Of a stretch of DNA of 64,000 nt, positions 37,101 through 46,213 are shown one piece after another. Position numbers and translations under genes: made by a program. The DNA comes from CBDCGV01 sp965216955. Lineage in GTDB: Bacteria > Bacteroidota > Bacteroidia > Chitinophagales > JADIYW01. Location: contig CBDCGV010000013.1 of assembly GCA_965216955.1 (NCBI GenBank), positions 6,152-70,151 on the forward strand, given 5' to 3'. The notes beneath the pieces are model-generated. The model did no database searches. It was given only the letters and a program-made list of their open reading frames with translations, and had not been told where the DNA came from. Each line of letters opens with the position of its first letter. The stretch's first letter is position 1.

Positions 37101-37336
37101 ATATTTCTATAGAGATTGGAGGACACACTAATGGCCTATGTACATCCTCTGTTTGCAATGCACTTTCAGGAAATAGAGCTAAGGCAGTTACTGAATATAT
37201 TGCTGCCCAGGGTGTTGAAGCAAACAGACTGTCTTACAAAGGTTATGGCAAGACAAAACCTATTGCTAGTAATGACACACCAACGGGAAGAAAAAAGAAC
37301 CAGCGTGTTGAGCTTAAAATTTTATCAATTGATTAG
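34109..37336 (+). CDS. OmpA family protein with PD40 propeller and long coiled coil
   Basis: From the ATG at 34109 (1,075 residues) a clean signal peptide begins (MNLHRLLPLLITLFLTVEVLA); the in-frame ATG at 34055 would bury it, so 34109 is preferred. After a beta-sandwich-like segment there are WD40-like PD40 repeats (SPDGNTIYVSG, SPDGKIMVLA, AADGKTIYFSSDGHAGYGG), then ~400 charged residues with strong coiled coil (repeated LEKEK, LEDEK-type heptads), and a C-terminal OmpA domain (YFDVNSAFIKAES; IGGHTNG; SGNRAKAVTEYIAAQG) that binds peptidoglycan. Family members link outer membrane and wall; gliding or T9SS-associated homologs have a similar plan. Confidence 0.87.
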   Translation: MNLHRLLPLLITLFLTVEVLAQDIQWADRLIKYSSQYGEKAYGANQVLGSPKVIEHKESKVAWMPSMPNRGSEFIQVSFKNPIKTKQILICENYNPGAITQVFAYDKEGKEYLLFSQKDGKNASKGLNTFTIDFSETKYAIAQVKVVLNTTLVGGYNQIDAIGISSKKNKFRPSINNIRNDQYVGKAENMGYNLNSAYDDMLPIVAPDGKSIFFARKKSPENIGSKKQDDIYYSVKGKKGWLEAVNIGSPLNNEYHNFVCAISPDGNTIYVSGSYEKNSDKKGVSVSTRKDDQSDWSTPKRLKIAGYYNKNKYACYHISPDGKIMVLAIERDDSKGDLDLYMSKLIGKNSWSTPKNLGTTINTAGTEASIFLAADGKTIYFSSDGHAGYGGLDMFMSKRLDNTWSNWSEPVNLGEKINTNGWDVYYTIAASGEYAYFARENGTYGKHDLYKIKLPKELRPEPVTMITANFIAPKTSPDLPPKPQNKTVILSKEETPVKLYENVKGYFPIEQETKEEEAQKAALEEDDDFKEITLKDGIVIPESEADKTLNDLKAKLQKLKKDQAATKNAIEKYDPSASTPSYQPRYDPKKSKNSNKEDGALAALDAKLAKLKSEKDRLTAARYVEPTRITNRPEKIYELREEETTAFQEKHPEYKSKLEQLIAERDGKSFHDTPEKNLKKIKYDSNNDKIKYKEKDKTVDPSKIENDPEVQSYQEKLAALKEKYNNAETNDKVPTTKDQNDDKKYVVSPTFEKKVAKRSKPNNIETERKENKPDEQKALNSNEQITIDKTEEKIDPVLPSKQERNYQKVDDSKERAAKKLEEEVSQLEKEKLALLEDKDLIEAEKSVLEQDKASLSSEKETLQNEKENLEEEKKALDKLITDLENERSALAKAKQALEDQRLRLENLKRKQKNEITQLEQEINQLQQTKGAIQNEVVQAKKEEEAYKEVQKDIFLMPLKVGTVFEIKNIYFDVNSAFIKAESYDELNKVTAFLKVNENISIEIGGHTNGLCTSSVCNALSGNRAKAVTEYIAAQGVEANRLSYKGYGKTKPIASNDTPTGRKKNQRVELKILSID

Positions 37337-37358
37337 CAACCCTGTCCTATAGGTATTT

Positions 37359-40300
37359 TCAATACTTTACTTTGAAAAACAACCTATATAATACAGGCAC
37401 AAATAATAAAGTAATAACTGTTGCAAATAGCAATCCAATCATAATGGATACAGCCATAGGCTCCCACATTAAACCTCCACCTAAATACAAAGGAATCAGG
37501 CCTAAGGTAGTTGTAAAAGTGGTTAAGAGAATTGGTCTAAAGCGCTGCTGAGCTGCCGCTACAATTGCATCTTTGGGTGTTCTCCCAAAATCGTTGATTT
37601 CAATATCTATTCTATCTAATAAAACAATAGCATTATTGATGACGATACCTGCTAACGAAATAACGCCTAAGAAGGCCATAAATCCAAAGTAAGATTTGAA
37701 AATGAGCAATCCTAAAATAACACCTATTATTCCAAGAGGTATGCTCAAAAGAACAATAGTTGTTTTTCTGAATGAATTAAACTGTAGCATTAATAACATT
37801 AATATTATAAATCCTGCCAACGGCAAATTTGCTGCTACAGACCCCATTGTTTCGGCACTATTTTCACTTTCTCCACCTAACTCATAATTATAACCTGATT
37901 TCCATGATTTAACATCCTCTTCTAAAAAAGGACTAATTATATTGGTAATATCTGTTGCCGTAAAGCCCTCTTTTACGTCGCAAGAAATAGTCATAGTTCG
38001 ATACAAATTTCTGCGCAAAACTTTGGCAAAATCCCACGTTGGCTTTATCTCTGCTAACTGTACCAATGGTACATTACGACCAGTTTGTTGGGCATACACA
38101 GTAATAGACTCCAAATCAAATACTGATAACTCTTGACTCCCTGCCGTTCGAGATACAATAGGTAAAGTGTTTTCGCCCTCTCTAAAACTTCCAATTTCAA
38201 AGCCACTCAAAGCACTTTGTAGTGATATTGCAATATCCTGATTGGTAATGCCTGCTCTTTGTGCTACATCCTGATCAATATCTATAATGAATTTTTTAAT
38301 TTTTGGCCCCCAATCATCCTTCACATTTTTTGCAAATGGAATTTTGGTAAGTTGTTGCTTAATACGCTCTGCTATTACGAAAAGCTCATCTGGCGATTCT
38401 CCTGCTACACGAACTTCAACATCCGCTCCACCTGATCCACCCCCAGCTAAAAGACCAACGGATACTTCTGCATCCGGCAGATGGTTGAAGCAAAAATCAT
38501 CTAATTTTTCAATAACCTCTGAATTAATTCCCTCAGAAGTGGTATTGATCATCATATGGGCATACCCCGAGTTAGCCTCCCCAGGTTGATAACCCAAATC
38601 ATAAGACTCTGGTCCTTCTCCAATAAAACTGGTCCAGTCTCGAACACCTGCTGTAACTACATTATCATCTTCTATCGAAACCTCTCCCATTAAATGCTCT
38701 TTCATGAAAGTTTCAATGCGCGTAACTGTCTCTTGTGTTTTTTCAATTTTAGTTCCTAAAGGAAGATTCAAATCTAGAGTCACCAAATTTCTATCACTAT
38801 CTGGAAAGAAAATAAAAGGTAGTTTTCCAAAAAGGGACAGAGAACCAACAAAAATTAAAATTATAGCCAATAGAAATAAAAATGGCCGCTTTAAACTTAC
38901 CATTAGTAGTTTTGTATAGTATACATTAATTCTATCAAAAATAGTTTTCTTGGATACTTCCCCCTCTTTTTTCTTTTTTACTTTAATCATTGCTACCCCA
39001 AGCATCGTTACCAAAGTCATGGCCATAATCCATGAGGAAAGCAGTGCCATCGTAATTACCGTAAACAAGGGACCCATAATCTCTCCCATACTAGATTGTG
39101 CCAAAAAGAAAGCTAAAAATGCTGCGGAAGTTGTTAAAGATGAAATCAGCAATGGTACAAATAGCTCATTACTTGATTCAATGGCGGCCTCTTTTGAAGT
39201 TGCTCCACCCTCCATTTTTACCATCATAGACTCTGCTACTACGATGGCATTATCTACTAAAAGTCCTAATGCCATGATTAACGCAGCCAAAGAAACCTGA
39301 TTTAACCCCTCTCCAAAAACACTCATTAAAAAGATGGTCATTATCATTACCATCGGAATTAAAGAAGCAACTACAATTCCTGTTCTAAAACCTAAAAACA
39401 AAAGCATTACCGCCAACACAATTCCAACGGATTGCAATACATTCATCAAAAAGTCACTTACTTTTTGGTTGACGTAATTGTCTTGATCTGCACTTCGAAT
39501 CAATGAAATACCCATGGGCAAAGTAGCATTATACTGCTTCACTCGTTCATCAATCTCTTGACCAAGCTTAATTAAGTTGGAACCATCTTTTAAAGCAATG
39601 GCAATGGTCAAACCTGGATTGCCTTTTACCCGAACCTGTTGTGTTTTAGGGTCTATATATTCTCTACGAATATTGGTAATATCTCCTAGTTTTACCAATT
39701 CACCACTTTGTCCAACCGGAATTAATGTCTTTTCAAGATCTTCTACATCTTCATAATTCCCGGTTGGTTCTAACGAAATCCTTTGATCTCCTAGGGCAAC
39801 ATCCCCTCCCGGAAAAACAATATTGGTAGAAGAAATAATGCTTTGCAGATAGCTGGCTGATATTCCCAAATCTGCCAAGCGGGCGTTATCATACTCTACA
39901 TATATTTGCTCCTCTTGAATACCTTGAATAACGACACGTGAAGCATCGGGCATTTTAATAATATCATCTTTTATATCTTCTGCATACTCTTTTAATTCGG
40001 CAAATGAATAACCATCTCCTTCCATCGCCAAAAAGATTCCGTAAACTACCCCTAATCCATCATCTTTAACACTAGGACCATAAACTCCACTTGGCAATTC
40101 TGCCTTCAATTCATCCATATCACGCCGTATCTTATCCCAAACAGCTTGCAATTTCTCTTTTGGAACGTCATCTTTCAATTCAACTGATACAATAGACAAA
40201 CCTGTTCTAGACTCACTTGTTAAATCTTTTAACTCTGGTATTTCTTGAATTTTTTTCTCAACCTTATCCGTAATTAATGACTCCACTCGTTCAGGAGAAG

Positions 40301-40460
40301 CACCTGGAAACTGCGTTACTACGCTACAAAAACGGATAGTAAACGATGGCATGCTATCACGTGGCAATTGATTATAAGCCATCGATCCGAGAATAACAAT
40401 AATGGCAAAGATGAGAATAGTTACCCTGTTTCTTTCTAAAGCGACCTTGGTAATGTTCAT
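37359..40460 (-). CDS. RND efflux transporter permease
   Basis: 1,033 residues, full RND length. Twelve membrane helices with large periplasmic loops after helices 1 and 7; motifs QFPGASPERVESLITDKVE in the first porter domain, LGLLVDNAIVVAES in helix 4 (proton relay Asp) and GIVINNAIVLLDRIDIE in the second half. An HAE/AcrB-type exporter of drugs, lipids or other small molecules. Third gene of a TolC-adaptor-permease operon. Confidence 0.93.
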   Translation of the reverse strand: MNITKVALERNRVTILIFAIIVILGSMAYNQLPRDSMPSFTIRFCSVVTQFPGASPERVESLITDKVEKKIQEIPELKDLTSESRTGLSIVSVELKDDVPKEKLQAVWDKIRRDMDELKAELPSGVYGPSVKDDGLGVVYGIFLAMEGDGYSFAELKEYAEDIKDDIIKMPDASRVVIQGIQEEQIYVEYDNARLADLGISASYLQSIISSTNIVFPGGDVALGDQRISLEPTGNYEDVEDLEKTLIPVGQSGELVKLGDITNIRREYIDPKTQQVRVKGNPGLTIAIALKDGSNLIKLGQEIDERVKQYNATLPMGISLIRSADQDNYVNQKVSDFLMNVLQSVGIVLAVMLLFLGFRTGIVVASLIPMVMIMTIFLMSVFGEGLNQVSLAALIMALGLLVDNAIVVAESMMVKMEGGATSKEAAIESSNELFVPLLISSLTTSAAFLAFFLAQSSMGEIMGPLFTVITMALLSSWIMAMTLVTMLGVAMIKVKKKKEGEVSKKTIFDRINVYYTKLLMVSLKRPFLFLLAIILIFVGSLSLFGKLPFIFFPDSDRNLVTLDLNLPLGTKIEKTQETVTRIETFMKEHLMGEVSIEDDNVVTAGVRDWTSFIGEGPESYDLGYQPGEANSGYAHMMINTTSEGINSEVIEKLDDFCFNHLPDAEVSVGLLAGGGSGGADVEVRVAGESPDELFVIAERIKQQLTKIPFAKNVKDDWGPKIKKFIIDIDQDVAQRAGITNQDIAISLQSALSGFEIGSFREGENTLPIVSRTAGSQELSVFDLESITVYAQQTGRNVPLVQLAEIKPTWDFAKVLRRNLYRTMTISCDVKEGFTATDITNIISPFLEEDVKSWKSGYNYELGGESENSAETMGSVAANLPLAGFIILMLLMLQFNSFRKTTIVLLSIPLGIIGVILGLLIFKSYFGFMAFLGVISLAGIVINNAIVLLDRIDIEINDFGRTPKDAIVAAAQQRFRPILLTTFTTTLGLIPLYLGGGLMWEPMAVSIMIGLLFATVITLLFVPVLYRLFFKVKY

Positions 40461-40484
40461 AGTTTAGCTTTTAAATTCAATCGC

Positions 40485-41630
40485 TTATTGTTCTAGTAAT
40501 TTTACTTCCATACCATCTAATAAACTTTTCAACCCTGCAGTGGCTACTAATTCTCCTCCTTGCAAACCCTTAACGACTTCAAAGCCTAAATTGGTCAATT
40601 TTCCGATCTCTATTGTTTGCTTTGTTACAATAGCAGTCTTATTACCACTATCTTTCAGCACAAAAACAAATTTCCCGTTGTTATCCTCTCCTACTGCATT
40701 TGCAGGAGCCATTGGATAATGTTTGTGGTGATGCTTTCCTACTTCTTCAGGGTTAAAATTAAACTTCACTTTGGCAGCCATACCTGGTCGAATTGGGACC
40801 TTACTATCCAACAATTTTATGGTGACGGGATAAGTAGCAGAATTTTGAAGGTTAAATCCAATTTCAGAAATACTCCCCTTAAATGTTTGGTTTTCCAAAA
40901 CAGAAAAAGATACTACAACATTTTGTCGTTTTTTAATTTGTGATATATAAACCTCAGGAATTCCAACCACAACTTCAGGATCACCTTGTGCACTTAAAAC
41001 ACATATTGGATTTCCCGCAGCAATCAATTCATTCACATCGACATTTACTTGTTGAATTACTCCTGAAAATGGTGCATTCAAATAAGCATAACTGACCTGA
41101 TTTTTGGCTGCATTTACCGATGATCTTGCCGCATCAATTTGTGCCTGAGAGGCATCCAACTGTGCTTTGGCATTTTCGTAATTGGTTTTAGCTTGTTCAA
41201 ACTCACTCAAAGAAACGCTATTATTTTCATATAATGTTTCTATTCTTTTATATGTAGACAAAGCTACTTCTACCTGACTTTGTACGCCTTTGTATTGTAC
41301 TTCAGCAGATTTCAAATTAGCCTGTGCTTGCTCTAATTGAACACCGTAATCCGTTGGATCTATAGAAGCTATCCGTTGACCTCTCTTTACCAAATCTCCC
41401 TCTTTGATATTTAACCGTACAATGTTACCGCTTACTCTAAAACTTAAGTTAGATGTTTTACCAGATTGTGCTACTCCAGAAAACTCATTCGTATTAGAAG
41501 AATGTCCTTCTGTAATTTCGGCATATTTTACCGGTCTTAAAACTGTTTTTTGCGCTTCTTCTGTTTTTGGCTTGCAACTGAAAAAAGTAAAAATCAATAA
41601 AATATAGATTAAAAAGTTTTTGTTGTTCAT
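40485..41630 (-). CDS. RND efflux periplasmic adaptor lipoprotein
   Basis: 381 residues: a lipoprotein signal (ending FTFFSCKPK), a lipoyl half-motif (GNIVRLNIKEGDLVKRGQ), a long coiled-coil hairpin (residues ~95-180), the second half (LNAPFSGVIQQVNVDVNELI) and beta-barrel/membrane-proximal parts. Membrane fusion protein bridging permease and TolC. Starts 6 bases after the TolC stop. Confidence 0.92.
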   Translation of the reverse strand: MNNKNFLIYILLIFTFFSCKPKTEEAQKTVLRPVKYAEITEGHSSNTNEFSGVAQSGKTSNLSFRVSGNIVRLNIKEGDLVKRGQRIASIDPTDYGVQLEQAQANLKSAEVQYKGVQSQVEVALSTYKRIETLYENNSVSLSEFEQAKTNYENAKAQLDASQAQIDAARSSVNAAKNQVSYAYLNAPFSGVIQQVNVDVNELIAAGNPICVLSAQGDPEVVVGIPEVYISQIKKRQNVVVSFSVLENQTFKGSISEIGFNLQNSATYPVTIKLLDSKVPIRPGMAAKVKFNFNPEEVGKHHHKHYPMAPANAVGEDNNGKFVFVLKDSGNKTAIVTKQTIEIGKLTNLGFEVVKGLQGGELVATAGLKSLLDGMEVKLLEQ

Positions 41631-41636
41631 ACTAAT

Positions 41637-43994
41637 TTATTTTGTCAACATATAATTGCTCAAGCGATTTCTAAAATCTTGTTTTTCTTTTTCGGTAGTC
41701 ATTGAGTAAAAGAAGCCAATAGATCTTTCTACCGCTAAAAAGCTTTGATAAAATTGATATAAAGCTGATGCTTTGAGTTGTTCCGTTTGCAAAGTTGCAT
41801 TTTGAACTTCAATGAGATCGCTCACTGTTAGGAGCCCTTGCTTATAACTGTCCTGAGCTATTTCCAAACTCTTTTTAGCTGCTATTGTAGCTTCTTCTGA
41901 AAGCAACATTCGATTGTATGCAGCACTTACATCTTCTAAATTACTCCTAATTTGAAGTTCTAATAATTTTCTAGTGTTTTCTTGCTGATCCTTTAATTTT
42001 TCAATGTTGATCATAATATTCTGCCGCTGAGTAAATCGTGCACCACCAGTAGATATCGGCAAAGACATTTGAAAACCACCATTCCAATATGGGCGGTCAA
42101 AATCGTACAATACGCTGTTATCTATCACCACTCCATCTTGCAAAGTAGAGCTTCCGGTATTTAGAAAACTGTGCTGCAAATTAAAAAAGCCGGCTATAGT
42201 GGGTGTGCCAAATGCAGCTTTTTGCCATTTTAAGGCCTTTTCTTGTACTTTTAATGCGCTCTCTATCTGTTTTAACTCAGGAAGATTTACAAATGCTTCT
42301 TCTACCAAAAAATTTGAAAATTTGTACAATGAGTTTGGATCGTTTATCCATTTAGTAATTTCTCCATCAGAAACCATTAAAATATTATCGGCTAAACTTA
42401 CCTCTGCTGTTCTGAACGGCTCGTCAATTTCGTTATTCAAATATCTGTTTAAATTATACCTTGATTGCTCTAGTTGTGCTAAGGCATCGTTTAAACTAAT
42501 TTTGTTAGTCGCAAACTGGCTTTCCCATCTTAACTCATCTGCCTGCCCGCTATAACCGGCCTTTACTTTTTTACCAGATATATTCAGGTTGGTGCGTGTT
42601 ACACTAACATTCTCATTTTGTACTCGCACATTGCTTTTTGCAAGCAAAATATTTAAGTATGCCAATGCTGTTTCATAAATAACATCCAATTCTCGTTGCT
42701 CATAAGTATGCTCTTGCAACTCTTTAGTTAATTTGCTTATGATAATATTACTAATAGCATCTACTGATAAAATGGCTTGAGATACCTGAAAATCTCCTGT
42801 CATATTAAATGGAGCCTTTCCAGCCAGTAAATTTTCATGTATTTTCTTATCTACGCCCGTCCCTGTCAGAGAAAGTGTACCTTGAGGTAAATAATTGGAG
42901 CGGGCTGTTTTAATATCCAAGTCCGCTAATGTAACATCATAATTCGCAATTTTTATATCTAAATTTTCTTGTAATGCCTCAATAATTGCCCCACGTAAAG
43001 TATATGTTTTATCAGTAAACTGATTGTCAATATTTAAAAGGTCGGCCTCGCTTAAGACATCAAAATTGGGGTAATAATCTATCTCAGCGGCAGTAAGCAT
43101 ATTAATTACAAAATCGTTTTCATCAGAGGGAATTTCCACATTAAAAGTCCCGGGATCTCTTCCATCTAAGGATTTTAAAATGTTCAGCGCAATACGACGG
43201 GCTTGAATATCGAATGTGTTTTCGGGAGCATTCCCTGCCAAGACACCTGCTTCAACAACGCCTCTTCCAAAAAGCGCAAAGGAAGGCAATTTCTTTTCGT
43301 TTACTTTTTTGATCACCGCACCAATTTGCTCATCTGTAAGCTGCCCAAATGCTGTAAAATAAATGGCATCAGCATTCGTATTGTCCAGCTCTTCTTCTGC
43401 ATTTTCTATATTAATAAACTCAAATGGTTTATTAATTGCTTTCATTATCTCATCAAAGAACAACTTAAAAGCCACATTATATTCTGGACTTATATTAGGT
43501 ATGACAATCCCCAGTTTTTTATAGTCATATACTTTTTGAAAAACTCGGACATCCCCTTCAGGATCAGTTGGGGTTTCAGTATAACTTAGATTACGAATGC
43601 CCGATGCATTGCCTTTTTTAGGAGCACCAGTTAATTCAGCATCTACTACAAAGGAAGCATGAGTAGGGTGATTAAAGACAGCTTCTTGCATTACAATGCT
43701 CGAACCAATTAAACCAGTTGCCAATATGTAATCAATAGCAGGTTGAGATTGAAATTCTTTGTATATTTTTTCTATCTTTTGATAATCATAATGACCATAT
43801 TCTTGTAAGAAATTAACTGTATACTTTTTGCTCAACAAATCCATAATTTCTTTCTTCATGGTTGTTTCAAATTCTTCAATTCCTCGATCCTGACCATCAG
43901 AAACAATAGCAATATTGACGGTTTGTTGGGCGTTTAGTGTAACGAAGCTTATAAATCCAAAAATGAAGCTAAGTAGCTTATAAATATGATGCAT
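41637..43994 (-). CDS. TolC-family outer-membrane protein with N-terminal substrate-binding-protein domain
   Basis: 785 residues, almost twice a normal TolC (~450). After a signal peptide (residues 1-22), residues ~23-310 look like a periplasmic binding protein of the ABC_sub_bind type (VNIAIVSDGQDRGIEEF; YILATGLIGSSIVMQEAV; KLGIVIPNISPEYNVAFKLFF; NADAIYFTAFGQLTDEQI). Residues ~340-785 are an outer-membrane efflux domain (LNLNISGKKVKAGYSGQADELRWES region; SYKQGLLTVSDLIEVQNATLQ). First gene of the operon. The extra domain may sense or capture cargo (inference). Confidence 0.88.
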   Translation of the reverse strand: MHHIYKLLSFIFGFISFVTLNAQQTVNIAIVSDGQDRGIEEFETTMKKEIMDLLSKKYTVNFLQEYGHYDYQKIEKIYKEFQSQPAIDYILATGLIGSSIVMQEAVFNHPTHASFVVDAELTGAPKKGNASGIRNLSYTETPTDPEGDVRVFQKVYDYKKLGIVIPNISPEYNVAFKLFFDEIMKAINKPFEFINIENAEEELDNTNADAIYFTAFGQLTDEQIGAVIKKVNEKKLPSFALFGRGVVEAGVLAGNAPENTFDIQARRIALNILKSLDGRDPGTFNVEIPSDENDFVINMLTAAEIDYYPNFDVLSEADLLNIDNQFTDKTYTLRGAIIEALQENLDIKIANYDVTLADLDIKTARSNYLPQGTLSLTGTGVDKKIHENLLAGKAPFNMTGDFQVSQAILSVDAISNIIISKLTKELQEHTYEQRELDVIYETALAYLNILLAKSNVRVQNENVSVTRTNLNISGKKVKAGYSGQADELRWESQFATNKISLNDALAQLEQSRYNLNRYLNNEIDEPFRTAEVSLADNILMVSDGEITKWINDPNSLYKFSNFLVEEAFVNLPELKQIESALKVQEKALKWQKAAFGTPTIAGFFNLQHSFLNTGSSTLQDGVVIDNSVLYDFDRPYWNGGFQMSLPISTGGARFTQRQNIMINIEKLKDQQENTRKLLELQIRSNLEDVSAAYNRMLLSEEATIAAKKSLEIAQDSYKQGLLTVSDLIEVQNATLQTEQLKASALYQFYQSFLAVERSIGFFYSMTTEKEKQDFRNRLSNYMLTK

Positions 43995-44047
43995 TGTAAT
44001 TTTTTGTTTCTTGAATTGCTAAAGTAACGAATTTTTGACCTTTCAAG

Positions 44048-44713
44048 TCAATGAGTAGAAACGTACTTCCCTACTAAAAATGCCACTAATATGGTCAAAT
44101 AGAGTTGACCAACAATTCCAAAAAAAATGGCTAATGATTCCGCTATTGGTATTTGAGGAGTAATATCTCCATATCCAATGGTCGTAAGAGTCACAAAAGA
44201 AAAATATACTAATTCATAATTACTCTTTGTTGCTTCAATATCAAAGGCCTCAGGAAAAACAGTATTAATAAAACTAAAAATTAGAGTAGCAATAATTCCT
44301 AATGTTAAATAACCAGACACTGCAGCAAACAAAGTTTGCAAATCGGTATGATTACTGCTAATTATTTGCACAATACATTTGTAAAAAATAAATCCAAAAA
44401 AGGAGCAAGCGAATAAAAACTCCATCACTTCCAGAGCAATAAACCAATCACCTACTGCAAAATTAATCGCAAACAAACCTAAAGCAATAAACCCTAACAT
44501 CAACCCTCCAAACAACCCTTTAGAGCCAGTCGTAACGGTATATGTTCCTATTAAAATAGTGGTTCCATACAAAGCATTAAATACCCAAACGGATTCAGAA
44601 AATGTGGTAATTATACCAGGTAAAATAATCGTTGCAAATAAGCTGATAGTAAAAAGTAAGAAATTTCTACTCTCCTGATGTGATCGCTGATCATATTTAA
44701 ATTTAATGCTCAT
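44048..44713 (-). CDS. Two-helix-pore potassium channel protein
   Basis: 221 residues with six hydrophobic segments and the K+ selectivity filter TLTTIGYGD near residue 180, followed by a last membrane helix. No RCK/TrkA-N domain is attached, so gating may be by another protein. Upstream of the TolC operon by 53 bases on the same strand, divergent from the mutase-like gene. Confidence 0.85.
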   Translation of the reverse strand: MSIKFKYDQRSHQESRNFLLFTISLFATIILPGIITTFSESVWVFNALYGTTILIGTYTVTTGSKGLFGGLMLGFIALGLFAINFAVGDWFIALEVMEFLFACSFFGFIFYKCIVQIISSNHTDLQTLFAAVSGYLTLGIIATLIFSFINTVFPEAFDIEATKSNYELVYFSFVTLTTIGYGDITPQIPIAESLAIFFGIVGQLYLTILVAFLVGKYVSTH

Positions 44714-44725
44714 TCTGTTGTTCTA

Positions 44726-44773
44726 TTTTCATCAACCTGTTTTCATCAACCTGTTAGGTTGAACCTAACAGGT
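44726..44773. repeat. Tandem repeat followed by a perfect 25-base palindrome
   Basis: A 14-base unit (TTTTCATCAACCTG) occurs twice in tandem at 44726-44739 and 44740-44753. It runs into a palindrome with 12-base arms ACCTGTTAGGTT (44749-44760) and AACCTAACAGGT (44762-44773) around one G. It lies between two divergently transcribed genes, so it is not an ordinary terminator; a regulatory site or a mobile repeat element is possible. Confidence 0.75.
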
Positions 44774-44806
44774 CTAATTTATCCAGTAAATTTATAAATT
44801 TGCTAG

Positions 44807-45763
44807 ATGTCCAACGAAAACTTGTTTTCAGAATTTGAGCCACTCTCTATAGAAGAATGGAAAAAGAATGTTGAGAAAGATTTGAAGGGAAGAGATTTTT
44901 CTGAAACATTGACATGGTTATCTCCTGAAGGAATTGAAGTACAACCATATTTTAATCAGGAGCTAAAAGTATTTTCAATTGATAAAGAAATAAGTGATTG
45001 GGATATTATTGAACCCATAACAGTCAAAAGTATAAAAGAGGCCAATAAACAGGCTTTAAATGCTTTAATGAATGGTGCAACAGCTATTCAGTTTGACCTG
45101 CTAGGAAAAGAAATATCTTCTTTAGAGTTAAATGAACTATTCAACAATATTAGACAAGATATTGCAAAAGTCTTTCTTAAAAACACCAATTATAAAAACC
45201 CTAATTACCCATATATAGAAATTGATGGCTTCAATTATAAAAACGAGCAGTCGAACATCATCGAAGAATTGACTAACACCCTGTTAAGTGCTAACAAGCA
45301 ATTCGAATTAATTGACGATCATTCCAATCACAACTACTTAGTTCGATTTTCAACCGGCTCTAACTTTTTCTTTGAAATCTCAAAACTCAAAGCCTTCAGA
45401 AATCTATGGAGTGTTGTTTTTAGCGAGTATGATAATAATGTTAAACAACCATATATTTTGTCAACGTCAACAGTTCTTAATAAAAGTTTAGAAGATGTAA
45501 ATGACAATCTTTTACGAAATACCTCTGAAGCAATGGCGGCCATTCTAGGAGGAGCCGACGGGCTTATTATTAGAGATCATCAATTAAAGAATGATACTAC
45601 TGACGATTTTGGAAACCGAATTGCTCGAAACATCTCTTTAATACTCAAAGAAGAAAGTTATTTTAATAAAGTAATTAATCCTACGGAAGGTTCTTATTAC
45701 ATTGAATATTTAACCAATGAAATCCAATCGAAAGTTTGGAAAAATTTTGTTGATGCCTTGTAA
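44807..45763 (+). CDS. mutA: Methylmalonyl-CoA mutase small-subunit-like protein, C-terminally short
   Basis: 318 residues. The start (LFSEFEPLSIEEWKKNVEKDLKG) and the barrel motifs (FFFEISKLKAFRNLW; AILGGADGLIIRDH; ARNISLILKEESYFNKVINP; GSYYIEYLTNE) identify the small, non-catalytic subunit. Relatives run to ~450-620 residues; this one ends right after GSYYIEYLTNE...FVDAL. No frame downstream continues it, so the shortening looks real rather than a frameshift. The large subunit gene is not next to it. Role in propionate/methylmalonyl metabolism is likely but the partner must be elsewhere. Confidence 0.8.
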   Translation: MSNENLFSEFEPLSIEEWKKNVEKDLKGRDFSETLTWLSPEGIEVQPYFNQELKVFSIDKEISDWDIIEPITVKSIKEANKQALNALMNGATAIQFDLLGKEISSLELNELFNNIRQDIAKVFLKNTNYKNPNYPYIEIDGFNYKNEQSNIIEELTNTLLSANKQFELIDDHSNHNYLVRFSTGSNFFFEISKLKAFRNLWSVVFSEYDNNVKQPYILSTSTVLNKSLEDVNDNLLRNTSEAMAAILGGADGLIIRDHQLKNDTTDDFGNRIARNISLILKEESYFNKVINPTEGSYYIEYLTNEIQSKVWKNFVDAL

Positions 45764-45845
45764 TTTTGATTGCACTTGATTACACTTAGAATTCCCTATT
45801 AATCAATGAACTTATTTATATTGCATCAAACAATAGATGATTAAG

Positions 45846-46184
45846 ATGGAGTTAAAGACAGAATGGACTAAAGAAGAGTTTATTGCCTACTTATTACTTT
45901 ATGCCGCTAAAGCTGATCAAATTATTACTAAAGAAGAATTAGACATTGTTCATTCAAAGGTGAATAATGAATCATACGAAAAAATAAAAGCCGAAATAGA
46001 ACAAGACAATGACTATCAAAGCAGTCAAAAAATACTTTTTAACATCGAGCAATTCAATTTTTCTAAAAACGATATAGAAACTTTAATGAAAGAGATAAAA
46101 ACTTTGTTTCTTTCTGATGGCAAATATGATATACTAGAAAAAAACATGTATTTAGCATTAAGCCATTTGCTAAATAACAACTAA
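45846..46184 (+). CDS. TerB-like small helical protein
   Basis: 112 residues from the ATG at 45846 (an ATG at 45837 would add three residues). The pattern LLYAAKADQIITKEELDIVHSKV and a second LFLSDGKYDILEKNMYLALSHLL follows the TerB/DjlA-type acidic helical fold. Such proteins are cytoplasmic metal- or stress-associated; exact function unknown. Convergent with the helicase gene, 29 bases apart. Confidence 0.65.
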   Translation: MELKTEWTKEEFIAYLLLYAAKADQIITKEELDIVHSKVNNESYEKIKAEIEQDNDYQSSQKILFNIEQFNFSKNDIETLMKEIKTLFLSDGKYDILEKNMYLALSHLLNNN

Positions 46185-46213
46185 AGAACTTTTCGGCGCT
46201 AAACAAACATCTA

